From assembly GCA_913060875.1 (NCBI GenBank), contig CAJXSL010000001.1:496001-560000 (forward strand): 64,000 nt of DNA, written 5' to 3'. The position numbers were made by a program, and so were the translations under genes. Numbering within the stretch: the stretch's first letter is position 1; the number at the start of each line of letters is the position of its first letter. The DNA comes from an uncultured Desulfobacteraceae bacterium (GTDB lineage: Bacteria > Desulfobacterota > Desulfobacteria > Desulfobacterales > UBA5852). Under the pieces are notes generated by a model, which saw nothing but the letters and a program-made list of their open reading frames with translations, did not search any database and was not told the DNA's origin. Shown here piece by piece: positions 54,309 to 63,101 of this stretch.

Positions 54309-55229
54309 ATGAAAGAGTCCACCCGTAAATTGATTCGGGACCACGGTTGGCGCTTCGACCGGTTTCTTCACAACTATTTCTACTTCGTCTATTACCAGTC
54401 CTACGTGCGTCTGGTCTTCGTTCTGGTGAATGCGGGGCAACGCTTTGCGCCGCCAAAGGTGCTGGCCCTGATCGCCCGATTGGTGTTCAACCGTTATCAC
54501 AGCAAAGTGCTTTCGGGCGGCGATACCCGCAAGATCCTGACCCTGGATCGGAACATCCATCTGGATGCCGAGAAGAACAAGCAGGTGGTTCCCTTTCGCT
54601 ACGCCACCCAAATCATCTTCCAGGAGCCCCGCCACATCGCCGTGATGGATTGTCCCTGCAAGGCGGCCACCGGAATGTTTTCCCCCGAAGGGTGCTGCAT
54701 TGCCGTGGGGGAGCAGCTGGCCCGGTTCTGGCTGGACCACTGCCGGAAATACCATGCCCGGCGGATCACCCAGGCGGAGGCCCTGGCCATCGTCCGGCGC
54801 TACCGCCGCCGCGGCCACGTGACCCAGGCTTTTTTCAAGGTGGCCACCGGGGGCCGTACCGGCGTGATCTGCAACTGCTGCCCGGACTGCTGTGTCAGCC
54901 TGCAGGCCACGGCCGCGGCGCGCGCCCTGGACCCGGCCCTGAGCATGAACGCTCCGGCCGGCTATAGGGTGATCCACGATTCCGAACGCTGCACCGCCTG
55001 CGGCCACTGCGCCACGGTCTGTCATTTTGAGGCGGTGCGGTGGGAAAACGGGCAGCGGCAATATCGCCAGGTGCGCTGCATGGGATGCGAACTGTGTGTG
55101 GAACAATGCCCCCGGCAGGCCCTGACCCTGGAGATCGACCCGGATAAGCCTTTGCCTTTGGATCTGGACCGTCTTACCCGCCAAAACCAGAGCGAAGGTG
55201 GCCGCCAGATATCAAGAGAAGGGTTCTGA
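54309..55229 (+). CDS. 4Fe-4S ferredoxin-type protein with extra Cys clusters
   Basis: A 306-residue protein. The N-terminal 120 residues are helical and aromatic-rich. Two atypical Cys clusters follow (MDCPCKAATG and ICNCCPDCCVS). The C-terminus (about 225-285) holds two [4Fe-4S] motifs, RCTACGHCATVC and RCMGCELCVEQC. A standard-length electron carrier would lack the large N-terminal domain, so this is a larger redox protein of unknown partner. The cupin gene follows 80 bp later. Confidence 0.8.
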   Translation: MKESTRKLIRDHGWRFDRFLHNYFYFVYYQSYVRLVFVLVNAGQRFAPPKVLALIARLVFNRYHSKVLSGGDTRKILTLDRNIHLDAEKNKQVVPFRYATQIIFQEPRHIAVMDCPCKAATGMFSPEGCCIAVGEQLARFWLDHCRKYHARRITQAEALAIVRRYRRRGHVTQAFFKVATGGRTGVICNCCPDCCVSLQATAAARALDPALSMNAPAGYRVIHDSERCTACGHCATVCHFEAVRWENGQRQYRQVRCMGCELCVEQCPRQALTLEIDPDKPLPLDLDRLTRQNQSEGGRQISREGF

Positions 55230-55309
55230 TCGGATTACGGAGATGGCCAATGTGCGCCAGCGAAGAATGGCGCCTTCGTTGGATGCGTGCAGACGGTAAG
55301 GCCAGGGGA

Positions 55310-55726
55310 ATGAAGGAATATTTATCTTATAAAAGCGAGCCTGCAATGAAAGAAGCCATCAAACTCCTGGGACGTTCCCGGGAATTCTACACCCCGGAGA
55401 AATGCTACATCACCGAGCTGTCGAACTCGCCGGACGATCCGGATCTGTCCATTGCCCGGGCCCGGGTGGCACCGGGGATCACCACGCGTTGGCACCGCCT
55501 GCACAGTACCGGGGAGCGGTACTTCATCCTCGAGGGCACCGGGCGGGTGGAAATCGGCGACCTGCCGCCCCGGGACGTCACGGTGGGTGACATCGTGATC
55601 ATTCCGCCCCTTTGCCGCCAGCGCATCACCAATACCGGACCTTCGGATCTCATCTTTATAGCGCTTTGCACGCCGCGGTTCAGGGAAAGCGTTTATGAAG
55701 ATGTCGATGATGCCCCAGAAATTTGA
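55310..55726 (+). CDS. cupin-domain protein
   Basis: A single-domain cupin of about 138 residues. Motif 1 is TTRWHRLHSTGERYFILEGTGRVEIG and motif 2 is GDIVIIPPLCRQRITNTG. Motif 1 retains His, His and Glu metal-ligand positions; motif 2 has Arg/Gln where His is usual. ATG 55346 is an alternative start. Its role is unknown. Confidence 0.75.
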   Translation: MKEYLSYKSEPAMKEAIKLLGRSREFYTPEKCYITELSNSPDDPDLSIARARVAPGITTRWHRLHSTGERYFILEGTGRVEIGDLPPRDVTVGDIVIIPPLCRQRITNTGPSDLIFIALCTPRFRESVYEDVDDAPEI

Positions 55727-55791
55727 TCCGGAAGTTTGGTGCGGTTAAGCTCCTGGTCACGCTCCGGACGCTTTCGGTGACACGTTTTTTC

Positions 55792-56706
55792 TCAACCCAT
55801 GCTTCTGCAAAAGTCGATGAAGATGTCTTTACTGAATTTCCCATCATTCATCAGTTCGTTCTTTATCACGGACATGGCGTCAAAAGGCTTTTTCGCCTTG
55901 CGGTAGGATTTTTCCCTGAAGGATAGATATTCAAAATCATCCACGATGCCAATGATCTGTCCTTCTGCGGATACTTTCGTAATACCCATCGGGTAGCCGC
56001 TGCCGTCAAGTCGCTCATGGTGCTCGAGGGCACCGAGTGCGATGGATTCGTCAAACTTACCGCTTTGACGGATCAAGTCGTATCCAAGGGCGGTGTGCTT
56101 CTTATGCTGGATGAATTCCTCTTCGGATAGTTGATGGTTGGCTGCAGACACCTTGTCCGGGATCTGGGTTTTGCCAATATCATGCAGCAGGGCGCTGAGG
56201 CTGAGTTGCTTGGTGCGCTCTTCGGACAAACCTGAAAAAATGCCATAATTCATCGTAAAGATCATCACGTTGGTCGAATGTTCGGCAAGGGAGTAATTTT
56301 TGTTCGCGATATCAGCAAGATTTTTCAAAACATGGGATTCGCCGGTGTAGCTGTCGAACAGCAGTTCGATGGTTTCCGGCAGATATTCCAATCCCCCTTC
56401 GCAAGGGTTCAACAGGGCCTCTTTCACGATTTCATTCAAAATCGCTTTGACCCGGTACAACCCTTTTGATCGGATGTGATGATAAAGCTCGATGTTCAGT
56501 GCTTCCTGGATCTCCGCGGCGGCGATTTCCTTATCCTCCTGGCAAATGAACAGATCCGGCAGGCTTTCATCGTCGTAGAGATCCCTGTCCAGCTTGATAT
56601 TTTCCGATTTGTACAGGACGAACTCGTTTTTGGAATTTTTGATGAACAGCGGGACGTTTTCCACCAGAAATGCCTGGGACTTTTTAACGGGGAGATAGGT
56701 ATTCAA
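55792..56706 (-). CDS. HD-GYP domain protein, probable cyclic-di-GMP phosphodiesterase
   Basis: A 304-residue cytosolic protein. The N-terminal 110 residues are unassigned. The HD-GYP domain (about 115-300) has LLHDIGKTQIPDKV, HTALGYDLIRQ and the diagnostic HHERLDGSGYPMG. Such proteins hydrolyse cyclic-di-GMP. The start is probably TTG at 56706, with AAGGA 11 bases upstream. The GGDEF gene lies two genes upstream on the same strand. Confidence 0.88.
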   Translation of the reverse strand: MNTYLPVKKSQAFLVENVPLFIKNSKNEFVLYKSENIKLDRDLYDDESLPDLFICQEDKEIAAAEIQEALNIELYHHIRSKGLYRVKAILNEIVKEALLNPCEGGLEYLPETIELLFDSYTGESHVLKNLADIANKNYSLAEHSTNVMIFTMNYGIFSGLSEERTKQLSLSALLHDIGKTQIPDKVSAANHQLSEEEFIQHKKHTALGYDLIRQSGKFDESIALGALEHHERLDGSGYPMGITKVSAEGQIIGIVDDFEYLSFREKSYRKAKKPFDAMSVIKNELMNDGKFSKDIFIDFCRSMG

Positions 56707-56815
56707 GGTCAGCGACTGTCCTTAATAAAGGTGAACAAATTTTGTAGTGTCGAGGGTACTGATCGAGATGCTGGATCTTCCTGCCGATCTTATCGGCCGT
56801 CTGGTGAAATTCTTT

Positions 56816-56845
56816 AGAAACCATCTCAAAATTGAGATAGTTTCT
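56816..56845 (-). terminator. hairpin at the end of the Cys-rich gene
   Basis: AGAAAC-N-ATCTCAA pairs with TTGAGAT-N-GTTTCT around a 2-nt AT centre, overlapping the stop codon. It is followed on the minus strand by AAAGAATTT, so it is a weak terminator. Confidence 0.5.
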
Positions 56846-57344
56846 AGAAACTGTACCGGTCCTTAAATTCGGTCAATGCCTCCTGGGAAAATCGCAACCG
56901 GCTTGCTTTGGTGCAACCAATTCTTGAGCAAAACGACTGCGCGTGTCTGGGGTTGGTGCGTTCATCGAGATAAATCAAATAGATCGGCGCGCCGCATTCA
57001 CACATGAACAATACCGGGAGCTCATTGCGGCACGCGGGGCACAGGATTTTAACAATCTCTTCCTTGTCGAACACGGTTTTATCAAGATTGACTTTGGTCC
57101 GGTCGCCAACCACGGCGGAGATCACAATCGCCGCCTCTTTTTGCCTTTCCTGATCGGTATAGATAAAATTGAGGCCGTGCTGATCGTTGATTTTGATATC
57201 GCTCATTAGGCTGTGGCCGTTTTGGCAATAGGCCTCGGTGATCACCGCCTTCCCCTCGGCCTCGATAACTTTGTCCTTGGGCAATCTGAGGCTTTCACTG
57301 ATTGGAATGTACAACGTTCCGTTCTTATTAAACATTTTACCCAT
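56844..57344 (-). CDS. Cys-rich hypothetical protein, probable zinc-binding
   Basis: A 166-residue soluble protein I do not recognise. The N-terminal half is strand-rich (NGTLYIPISESLRL, AIVISAVVGDRTKV). The C-terminal half has CPACRNELP, FMCECGAPIYLIYLDE and SFCSRIGCTKASRL, six Cys in three pairs, so one or more zinc ribbons are likely. GGGGG precedes the ATG. The palindrome TTTATC-N5-GATAAA at 57402-57418 lies in its upstream region. Confidence 0.6.
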   Translation of the reverse strand: MGKMFNKNGTLYIPISESLRLPKDKVIEAEGKAVITEAYCQNGHSLMSDIKINDQHGLNFIYTDQERQKEAAIVISAVVGDRTKVNLDKTVFDKEEIVKILCPACRNELPVLFMCECGAPIYLIYLDERTNPRHAQSFCSRIGCTKASRLRFSQEALTEFKDRYSF

Positions 57345-57663
57345 AAGAACCCCCTTTCATCAAAATAAATTGGCATAAAAAATTTTCATGCAATAGTCGG
57401 GTTTATCTGATTGATAAATATCGAAAAAGCTAAATAAAAACAGTTTGATATAATAATTTAAAGATGCTGTGGTCACTGGTGGTCGGGAAAGGGATTCGGA
57501 GAGAGAAGAAGGGCGCTTTAGAAACCGATCAACTGAATTTGAGGGCGTTAACGATTTCTGAAGTGTCTTTTAAATTAAAATGATAGAAATTCAAATACTT
57601 GTCAAGATCATAAATTCAGGGACCTAAAACGGTTTTAAAGGATGTCAGCGATTCCCCGGGGAC
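57345..57663. other. 319-bp AT-rich gap
   Basis: No gene seen. It contains an inverted repeat TTTATC-TGATT-GATAAA (57402-57418) that could be an operator for the Cys-rich gene. Confidence 0.45.
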
Positions 57664-58932
57664 TCATGATCCGGCCACCGGCAGGGAGGATACGTTTACG
57701 GCATTTTTCCCCTGGCGTTTCGATGCATAGAGGGCGTGGTCCGCATAGGTCAGCAGCAGGTCCGGCAGATCCTCTAAATGCAGATGTTCTGACCCGGCGC
57801 GCACGAGCCCGAAAGAGCATGAGGTGCTGAACTCCTGCGGGCTTGCGCCAAACCGTGTCTTCAGGATACTGTCCCTGATCCGATCGACGATCATCACGGC
57901 CAGGCGATCCTCTCGAACGCCGGCCAGCAAAAGCGCAAATTCATCGCCCCCCAGGCGGGCGGCACAATCAGAAGGACGAATCAAGCCTTTCACGATATCC
58001 GCGATGCCCTTCAACACACGATCGCCGTTGGTATGGCCATAACAGTCGTTAACCGATTTGAAGTCGTCGACATCAAACATGCATACATACAATCCCGGCA
58101 AATCCTTGCGCTGCATGGTTTTGATCGCCTCCGCGAGGCGTACCTCGAAATAGCTGCGCGAGAACGCCTCGGTGAGTTGATCGTACATGAGGCGGTTGCT
58201 CAGCAGGCGCCTGTCTTCATAAAGATTGTCGATATGGAGAACAAGAATCCAGGCGATGCAGCAGGTAACCAGAAAAGATCCCACCCATGTCAGGGGCGGC
58301 AGATCGATGATCTGAATTCCGGTCAGATCGTCGGATACACCCGTAATCAGCCAAACGAACGTGGCGCCCAACAGCAGGCGGACCGGGGCGGTGGACTGTA
58401 TTTCGTGATCCCTGCGCTGGCGGGTGTAGACCCGGAATAGAATCAGGATACTGTACGCGGAGAGAATCAGTATCCAGACCCCCCAAAGCTGAAACAAAGA
58501 ACCGAAAACGAGACCGGTGTAATAGCGCGATGTGGCAAAAAATTCTTTGGCCAGGAAATAGCGGTTGGGCGCCAGGCACACCAGGGAGAAGAGGGTGTTT
58601 ATCCCATAACACCACTTGAGAAACGTCGGCCCTTGGTAATCAAAAAAGGTGATGTAGAAGTGTAAACCCAAGAGGATGGTGAACATGGAGCTGATGATGG
58701 TGATACGGTTGGAAATATCGAGATAGTCCAGGTTGTCGCCTGAATTCACCAGGACTGAAAAAGCCCCCAGGAAAACACTACTCACCAGAGCCAGCAGGGC
58801 GAAAATCAGGCAGTAGCGCACCGACTCCTGGTAACGCGAGCTGAGGCGAAAATACAAAAGCATAAAAAAGATACCGAAAATCAGGCTGATACCCGAAGTA
58901 ACGATCATGGGTAACGATAGAAACCGAATCAT
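57664..58932 (-). CDS. membrane GGDEF protein, probable diguanylate cyclase
   Basis: A protein of about 422 residues. The N-terminal region (about 1-245) has around seven hydrophobic segments, like the 7TM sensor modules of histidine kinases and cyclases. The GGDEF domain (about 255-415) has FDVDDFKSVNDCYGHTNGD, ARLGGDEFALLL (intact GGDEF active site) and SFGLVRAG. No RxxD inhibitory site was identified with confidence. The start at 58932 is chosen for its ribosome site (GGAGAGG); a start at 58974 is possible. It probably makes cyclic-di-GMP in response to a membrane signal. Confidence 0.9.
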   Translation of the reverse strand: MIRFLSLPMIVTSGISLIFGIFFMLLYFRLSSRYQESVRYCLIFALLALVSSVFLGAFSVLVNSGDNLDYLDISNRITIISSMFTILLGLHFYITFFDYQGPTFLKWCYGINTLFSLVCLAPNRYFLAKEFFATSRYYTGLVFGSLFQLWGVWILILSAYSILILFRVYTRQRRDHEIQSTAPVRLLLGATFVWLITGVSDDLTGIQIIDLPPLTWVGSFLVTCCIAWILVLHIDNLYEDRRLLSNRLMYDQLTEAFSRSYFEVRLAEAIKTMQRKDLPGLYVCMFDVDDFKSVNDCYGHTNGDRVLKGIADIVKGLIRPSDCAARLGGDEFALLLAGVREDRLAVMIVDRIRDSILKTRFGASPQEFSTSCSFGLVRAGSEHLHLEDLPDLLLTYADHALYASKRQGKNAVNVSSLPVAGS

Positions 58933-59782
58933 GCTGCCCTCTCCATGCCCCTGCGTCTGAGATTCATAATTCATTATCGGTCCGGACCTTTGTTTGCATT
59001 AGGCCGGGGGATGCCATAATCATGATGCCGGATGATGCTAAATTGCTGATATGCTGTGATTATTTTGTCATTGTCAGGCTTGTAGAAATGCCGGGTACGG
59101 GGGACCGCATTTCCCCCTTCAGGGAACCGGCGGGTTGAAATCGGCATCGGAGCTGATGCCTGGGAGGCGTTATACCGGGTAAAGACGGTGGGTTTGAAAA
59201 GAAATATCCGGATCTATATCCTGAAAGCGGGGCTTCTATACAATAACTCCTTCCGCCGCCTGATCATGCATTCCGGTATTCAAAGTGTTCCTGTGGAAAG
59301 GGCGGGTAGCCTGTTGCCGTAGCCCTTTCGACCTTCCCCAAAAGCCATGATCCGCATTTGAAATCCGGTTCGTACCTACCATTGTTTATCCTGTTGTAAT
59401 GCTTGATTTTTCCGAATAATTGGCGTATGCTCATTTCTTGATAGTGCTGATTCGGGATATCTGGTCCTGCTCCAGCACCTACCCCTCCCTTAAAGCCGGC
59501 AAACATAAAAGACCCGAATCGAAACCAGCGGTGTTTGTCGCGCTTCAATAGCATTGTTGATTCAAATACCGAAAACAGGTGGCATAAATATTGGTATGTC
59601 TCAAAAATCAGAATGAATGGAGGATGCACAAAAGGATTCAATCTACTGCATTTTAGTGGGCTTAATTGATAGCGCATGGTGGGATATTGATTTAAAGCGA
59701 ACCAAAAAATGAGACATATAGGGTGTTTCTTATTTTTCACAGAGTGTTTTGTACAGAATTTTAAATATGAGTATAGGACAAT
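58933..59782. other. 850-bp gap, left flank of the AT-rich cassette
   Basis: No recognisable gene. A 158-codon minus-strand frame (59264-59740) exists but looks doubtful and is listed separately. Base composition becomes clearly AT-rich from about 59380 onward. Confidence 0.4.
59264..59740 (-). CDS. doubtful hypothetical ORF
   Basis: An open frame of 158 codons with an odd composition (Phe, Tyr, His and Pro rich; GGVGAGAGPDIPNQHYQ in the middle) and no ribosome site or family signature. It may be a relic of an inserted element or a chance open frame in an AT-rich flank. Confidence 0.2.
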   Translation of the reverse strand: MKNKKHPICLIFWFALNQYPTMRYQLSPLKCSRLNPFVHPPFILIFETYQYLCHLFSVFESTMLLKRDKHRWFRFGSFMFAGFKGGVGAGAGPDIPNQHYQEMSIRQLFGKIKHYNRINNGRYEPDFKCGSWLLGKVERATATGYPPFPQEHFEYRNA

Positions 59783-60976
59783 ATGAAATTAAAGTATAAT
59801 AGAGGGAAGCGGGTTAGCTATCTTGCGAGGCGGCATAGGATAACTAAGCGCAGAGAATCATTTTTTGCTGGCCGAAGGCGCTATCTTCGTCATAAAAAAG
59901 GGATAAACAGTTCTAAAAGAACTAAAAATCCTATTGAATTAATCATAATGGCACGAAATGAATGCCGAAAAAGATTATATAAAAAAGTAAAATATAAAGA
60001 GAAGCCGATCTATGTTGATATTGACGGGGAATTTGGATTAGAGCATGATTTTGACAATTTCCTTGAATTATCGCATAGTTTTCTTACTTTTAGGGCAAAA
60101 GCACTATATTTTAACTTAAAAGAGTGTGAAAAAGTATGGCCTAGTGCGGTTACTACCTTATGTTCACTAGCACAGTGGGTCGAACTAACCTCATTCCCAG
60201 ACAAGCTGCCTAAACTTGCATCAACTACCTCTAACCATGATAAGGTAAACTCCTACCTGAACCATTGTGGATTCTACGATTATGTTGATAGGAGCAAAGA
60301 GCCGGTTCCAAGATACTACCAGAAAAACGAGGTAGTCAAAATCCAAAGGGAAAATAAAGCCTCGAACATTGAGCCTCGGGAAATAGAAATTGTAAATTTA
60401 CTTAAAGAGTATAGTGCCTTTGACGATGAACAGATCGAGGAATTTGATGATGTAATATTAACAGAAATTTTTAATAATGTATCAGAGCATGGAATTAACA
60501 AAAGAGATAAAGGGTGGTGGACCATTTCACAGCACCATAAAAATGCCAAGATCATATCAATATGCATAGCTGACAATGGTATTGGAGTAAAAAATAACCT
60601 GATCACAGGACCCCAAAGGGAAGCCCTTACGAGTAGGTTCCCAGATGATGAAAACAATGACGGTCATTATTTAAAAATAGCCATCGAAGAGAACGTTAGT
60701 GGAGCACTTAAAGCATCAGTAAAAAGCGGGTTGTTAATTAAAAGATACGATAGAGGGTCGCGTCGTGGGCACGGGCTAAAAAGAGTAATCGCGTCATGTG
60801 GCAGACTGGGTATATCGCTCTCTATTTTATCTCAAAAAGGTTACATTGCAATGAATACTGATGGTACCATAAAAAAATTCGGTACAAAGGATAACAAGGT
60901 GTTTGCGGGTACCTTATACCATCTTACATTGCCTGCAAAAAAGGAAGTCGCAGAGTTGAAGGGGAGGGGGATGTGA
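59783..60976 (+). CDS. STAS-like/GHKL ATPase fusion (cassette gene 1)
   Basis: A 397-residue protein. The N-terminal 70 residues are strongly basic. A STAS-like region (about 75-165: PIYVDIDGEFGLEH, LYFNLKECEKVWPSAVTTL) is followed by a GHKL/HATPase domain (about 210-385). That domain has N-box ILTEIFNNVSEHG, G1 box CIADNGIGV and G2 box GSRRGHGLKRVI. There is no histidine-phosphotransfer domain, so it resembles anti-sigma-factor-type kinases (SpoIIAB-like) rather than a sensor kinase. The gene is AT-rich, with AAA/AAT/ATA codons unlike its neighbours, which suggests transfer. Its stop overlaps the GTG of gene 2. Confidence 0.7.
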   Translation: MKLKYNRGKRVSYLARRHRITKRRESFFAGRRRYLRHKKGINSSKRTKNPIELIIMARNECRKRLYKKVKYKEKPIYVDIDGEFGLEHDFDNFLELSHSFLTFRAKALYFNLKECEKVWPSAVTTLCSLAQWVELTSFPDKLPKLASTTSNHDKVNSYLNHCGFYDYVDRSKEPVPRYYQKNEVVKIQRENKASNIEPREIEIVNLLKEYSAFDDEQIEEFDDVILTEIFNNVSEHGINKRDKGWWTISQHHKNAKIISICIADNGIGVKNNLITGPQREALTSRFPDDENNDGHYLKIAIEENVSGALKASVKSGLLIKRYDRGSRRGHGLKRVIASCGRLGISLSILSQKGYIAMNTDGTIKKFGTKDNKVFAGTLYHLTLPAKKEVAELKGRGM

Positions 60977-61308
60977 AAACTATACAAGTGGGAACAGAAT
61001 TCCACAAGAGGTTAACAAATAGAGATGAAAGGCAGCGAGACGGAACATATACGGCTGTCGAATTTAGAGAAAAGTTCTTGGGGATACTAGATGATGAAGC
61101 TCTATGGAAAACCGATAATCCCGAGATAACTTTAGATTTTAAGGATGTTGAAAAAATGGGGCCCTCTTGGACAAATGAGGTGTTTGCCTATTTTACAAAA
61201 TATGCAGATCCAAGCAGAATTTTAAAAAAAATTGTCATTATAAATATCTCCCGAGTTAAAATGGCTATCATTGAGCAGGAACTGAATGCTGGATATTCCA
61301 GGAAATAA
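60973..61308 (+). CDS. DUF4325-like STAS-type protein (cassette gene 2)
   Basis: A 111-residue protein. The layout EITLDFKDVEKMGPSWTNEVFAYF followed by KIVIINIS is the STAS-like DUF4325 pattern, in which such proteins often partner a GHKL ATPase. It starts at a GTG overlapping the previous stop (GTGA), with GGGGAGGGGG upstream. This implies stoichiometric production with the ATPase and a kinase/antagonist-like pairing by analogy with anti-sigma systems. The residue that might be phosphorylated (S in GPSW) is a guess. Confidence 0.6.
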   Translation: MKTIQVGTEFHKRLTNRDERQRDGTYTAVEFREKFLGILDDEALWKTDNPEITLDFKDVEKMGPSWTNEVFAYFTKYADPSRILKKIVIINISRVKMAIIEQELNAGYSRK

Positions 61309-61316
61309 TCCCGCCT

Positions 61317-61919
61317 ATGTCAAAAAAATTCATTTTAATACTATTGATTATTATGACAGTTTGTTTCATTGTGTCCATTATAGCCAACCTTGCTAGCTAC
61401 TGCCTCATAGAGGCAGCTCTCTCTTGTACAAAAGCAACGGATCTTATGGATCTTTACGCGAAAGTATCAACACCTGTCTTTGCTATACTTGGGCTGTTGC
61501 TTGGATTTCTCTATTTTTACAGCAGATACCACTTTGACAGTCTAAATATTTCCAAAGAAAAAAAGAATAACCGATTACAGCTATTGATTGGTTGGCTAAA
61601 AGAGGCTGACGATCTCGTCTTGCAACTATTTTCTCTAGATGGAATAGATAACGACAGTAAGCTTGGACACTTAAGAGAGAAGATCATTAGAAGTTTTGAC
61701 CATGTTGAGACATTATTAGACTCGAATCTTGAAATTATCAATTTTGATCGACCCGAAATGTTCATAATTTTAAATGTCAATTCCATAGTTGATAAAAACG
61801 AAAACATAATGAGGCAAAGTTTAGAAGATCTAACTTCAGACAGCTTTAATGATGTGAGAGATAAATACCAAAGCTCCATGAAAAATGCTTTGAGGGTGTG
61901 CTACGGAAGATTTGAATAG
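61317..61919 (+). CDS. two-TM membrane protein (cassette gene 3)
   Basis: A 200-residue AT-rich gene, not recognised. Two membrane segments (about 4-26, FILILLIIMTVCFIVSIIANL, and 47-69, AKVSTPVFAILGLLLGFLYFY) are followed by a 130-residue helical cytoplasmic domain (DDLVLQLFSLDGIDND, DHVETLLDSNLEIIN). It starts 8 bp after gene 2 and ends the cassette. A small two-TM protein after an ATP-binding regulator resembles membrane effectors in bacterial immunity modules; this is inference only. Confidence 0.6.
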   Translation: MSKKFILILLIIMTVCFIVSIIANLASYCLIEAALSCTKATDLMDLYAKVSTPVFAILGLLLGFLYFYSRYHFDSLNISKEKKNNRLQLLIGWLKEADDLVLQLFSLDGIDNDSKLGHLREKIIRSFDHVETLLDSNLEIINFDRPEMFIILNVNSIVDKNENIMRQSLEDLTSDSFNDVRDKYQSSMKNALRVCYGRFE

Positions 61920-62030
61920 ATAAAATGTAAAAGTCAAAAACCTTCCGAACAGTCAGTCCTCTCGGATAGGCGTGAGATGGGGACGCCCTTTACTTTTAAA
62001 CTTCTGCATTTTCTATAACGGCTCAATGCC

Positions 62031-62078
62031 AAAAACCAAAACGGGCCAGCGACATTCCGCTGACCCGTTTTGGTTTTT
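62031..62078. terminator. bidirectional terminator, copy 1
   Basis: A 21-bp stem (AAAAACCAAAACGGG...CAGCG and its complement, one C/A mismatch) with a 6-nt loop and A/T tracts on both sides. It is a near-copy of the terminator at 63102-63135, which follows the intact tRNA-Arg. Confidence 0.85.
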
Positions 62079-62080
62079 AA

Positions 62081-62136
62081 TACGCCCGGCAGGATTCTAC
62101 CCCACGATTTCCAATTCCAGAGGCCGACGCCCTATC
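62081..62136 (-). pseudogene. decayed tRNA-Arg 3' part
   Basis: This 56-bp stretch aligns without gaps to 63145-63200, the 3' three-quarters of the intact tRNA-Arg, with about ten mismatches. The encoded CCA (TGG in the plus strand) has become TTA-like, the T-arm and anticodon region are altered, and the 5' part is missing. The terminator beyond it is also duplicated. It is therefore a relic of a duplication or of an integration event at the tRNA gene. The stop codon of the flavodoxin-like gene lies inside it. Confidence 0.75.
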
Positions 62137-62986
62137 TATCTATGATTCTCGACCCCGGGCTCCCGACCACCTTTTTGGCAAGGCGCAGCAGTTTTTCGTT
62201 CCTGGCCCAGTCGACGGTCAACGCCCCGGACGGGCATTGGCGGGCGCAGGTGTAGCAGCGCTTGCAGGTTTTCGGGTTGATGGTCTTGGTATTGCCCGAT
62301 CCGTTGGTGATGGATTGGGTATTGCAGTTTTGGACGCACAGGCCGCAGTCCTGGCATTTAGAGGCATCGAATGTCACCGGGGCCAGGGCTTTGAGCTCCC
62401 ATTCCACGGGAAGGAATCGATCCATGAAGGTCAGGACCGGCTTGGAGGACTTGAGCCTTTGGATGTCAAAACCGGAATAGTCCTTTTTTTCAGCTTTTTC
62501 CGCAACGCTTTGGACGGCCCCGGCAAAAGCGGTCAGATGTGTTTCATCGGGCTGATCCTTGCCGAATTCCTGATACACTTCGCCCAGGCGATGGCCTTGC
62601 CCGTCCAAGAAATTGTGGGGGGCCACCAGGGCCGCGCCGCCCAGAACCTTTGCGCCCTGTTTTTCCAACGCCTTGGCCAGAACATAAGGAACCTCGCTGG
62701 GAAACACATTCCCAAAGGTGGAGAAAACAAAGCCCGCAGCCCCGGATAAATCCGGTAGTCTGGCAATCCCTTTTCGGGCCATGGCCGGAACCGCCCAGAA
62801 ATGGGTGGGGGTGCCCAGAAGCACCAGCCCGGGGTTTTTGATCTCCGCCGGATCAAAGTCCATGAGGGAGGCGGATTCCACCGCCCAACCGCAGTCTTTC
62901 AAGGTTTCTTCCGCCAGGTCCGCCAGGTTTTTGGTATTGCCGGAGTTGGAATAATACAGAATCCAGGCGGTTTTGTTCCGAGCCAT
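62132..62986 (-). CDS. EFR1-type flavodoxin-ferredoxin protein
   Basis: A 284-residue redox protein. The N-terminal flavodoxin-like domain (about 1-175) has the FMN-phosphate loop YYSNSGNTKNLA and LLGTPTHFWAVP. The C-terminal part has two [4Fe-4S] motifs, KCQDCGLCVQNC and TCKRCYTCARQC. EFR1-type proteins are electron carriers in anaerobes. The C-terminus runs into the decayed tRNA copy, so its last residues may be recent. It is flanked by duplicated tRNA/terminator blocks. Confidence 0.85.
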   Translation of the reverse strand: MARNKTAWILYYSNSGNTKNLADLAEETLKDCGWAVESASLMDFDPAEIKNPGLVLLGTPTHFWAVPAMARKGIARLPDLSGAAGFVFSTFGNVFPSEVPYVLAKALEKQGAKVLGGAALVAPHNFLDGQGHRLGEVYQEFGKDQPDETHLTAFAGAVQSVAEKAEKKDYSGFDIQRLKSSKPVLTFMDRFLPVEWELKALAPVTFDASKCQDCGLCVQNCNTQSITNGSGNTKTINPKTCKRCYTCARQCPSGALTVDWARNEKLLRLAKKVVGSPGSRIIDR

Positions 62987-63101
62987 CTTTTCACTCGCTT
63001 TGTTCAGGGTGATGTTCTTTGAGAGAGCCTATCGAGTGGTTCAAGGACGCCATTAAATCGTAAACTTCCGCTCACTCAATAACAGCATAGCGCCCCAATA
63101 G

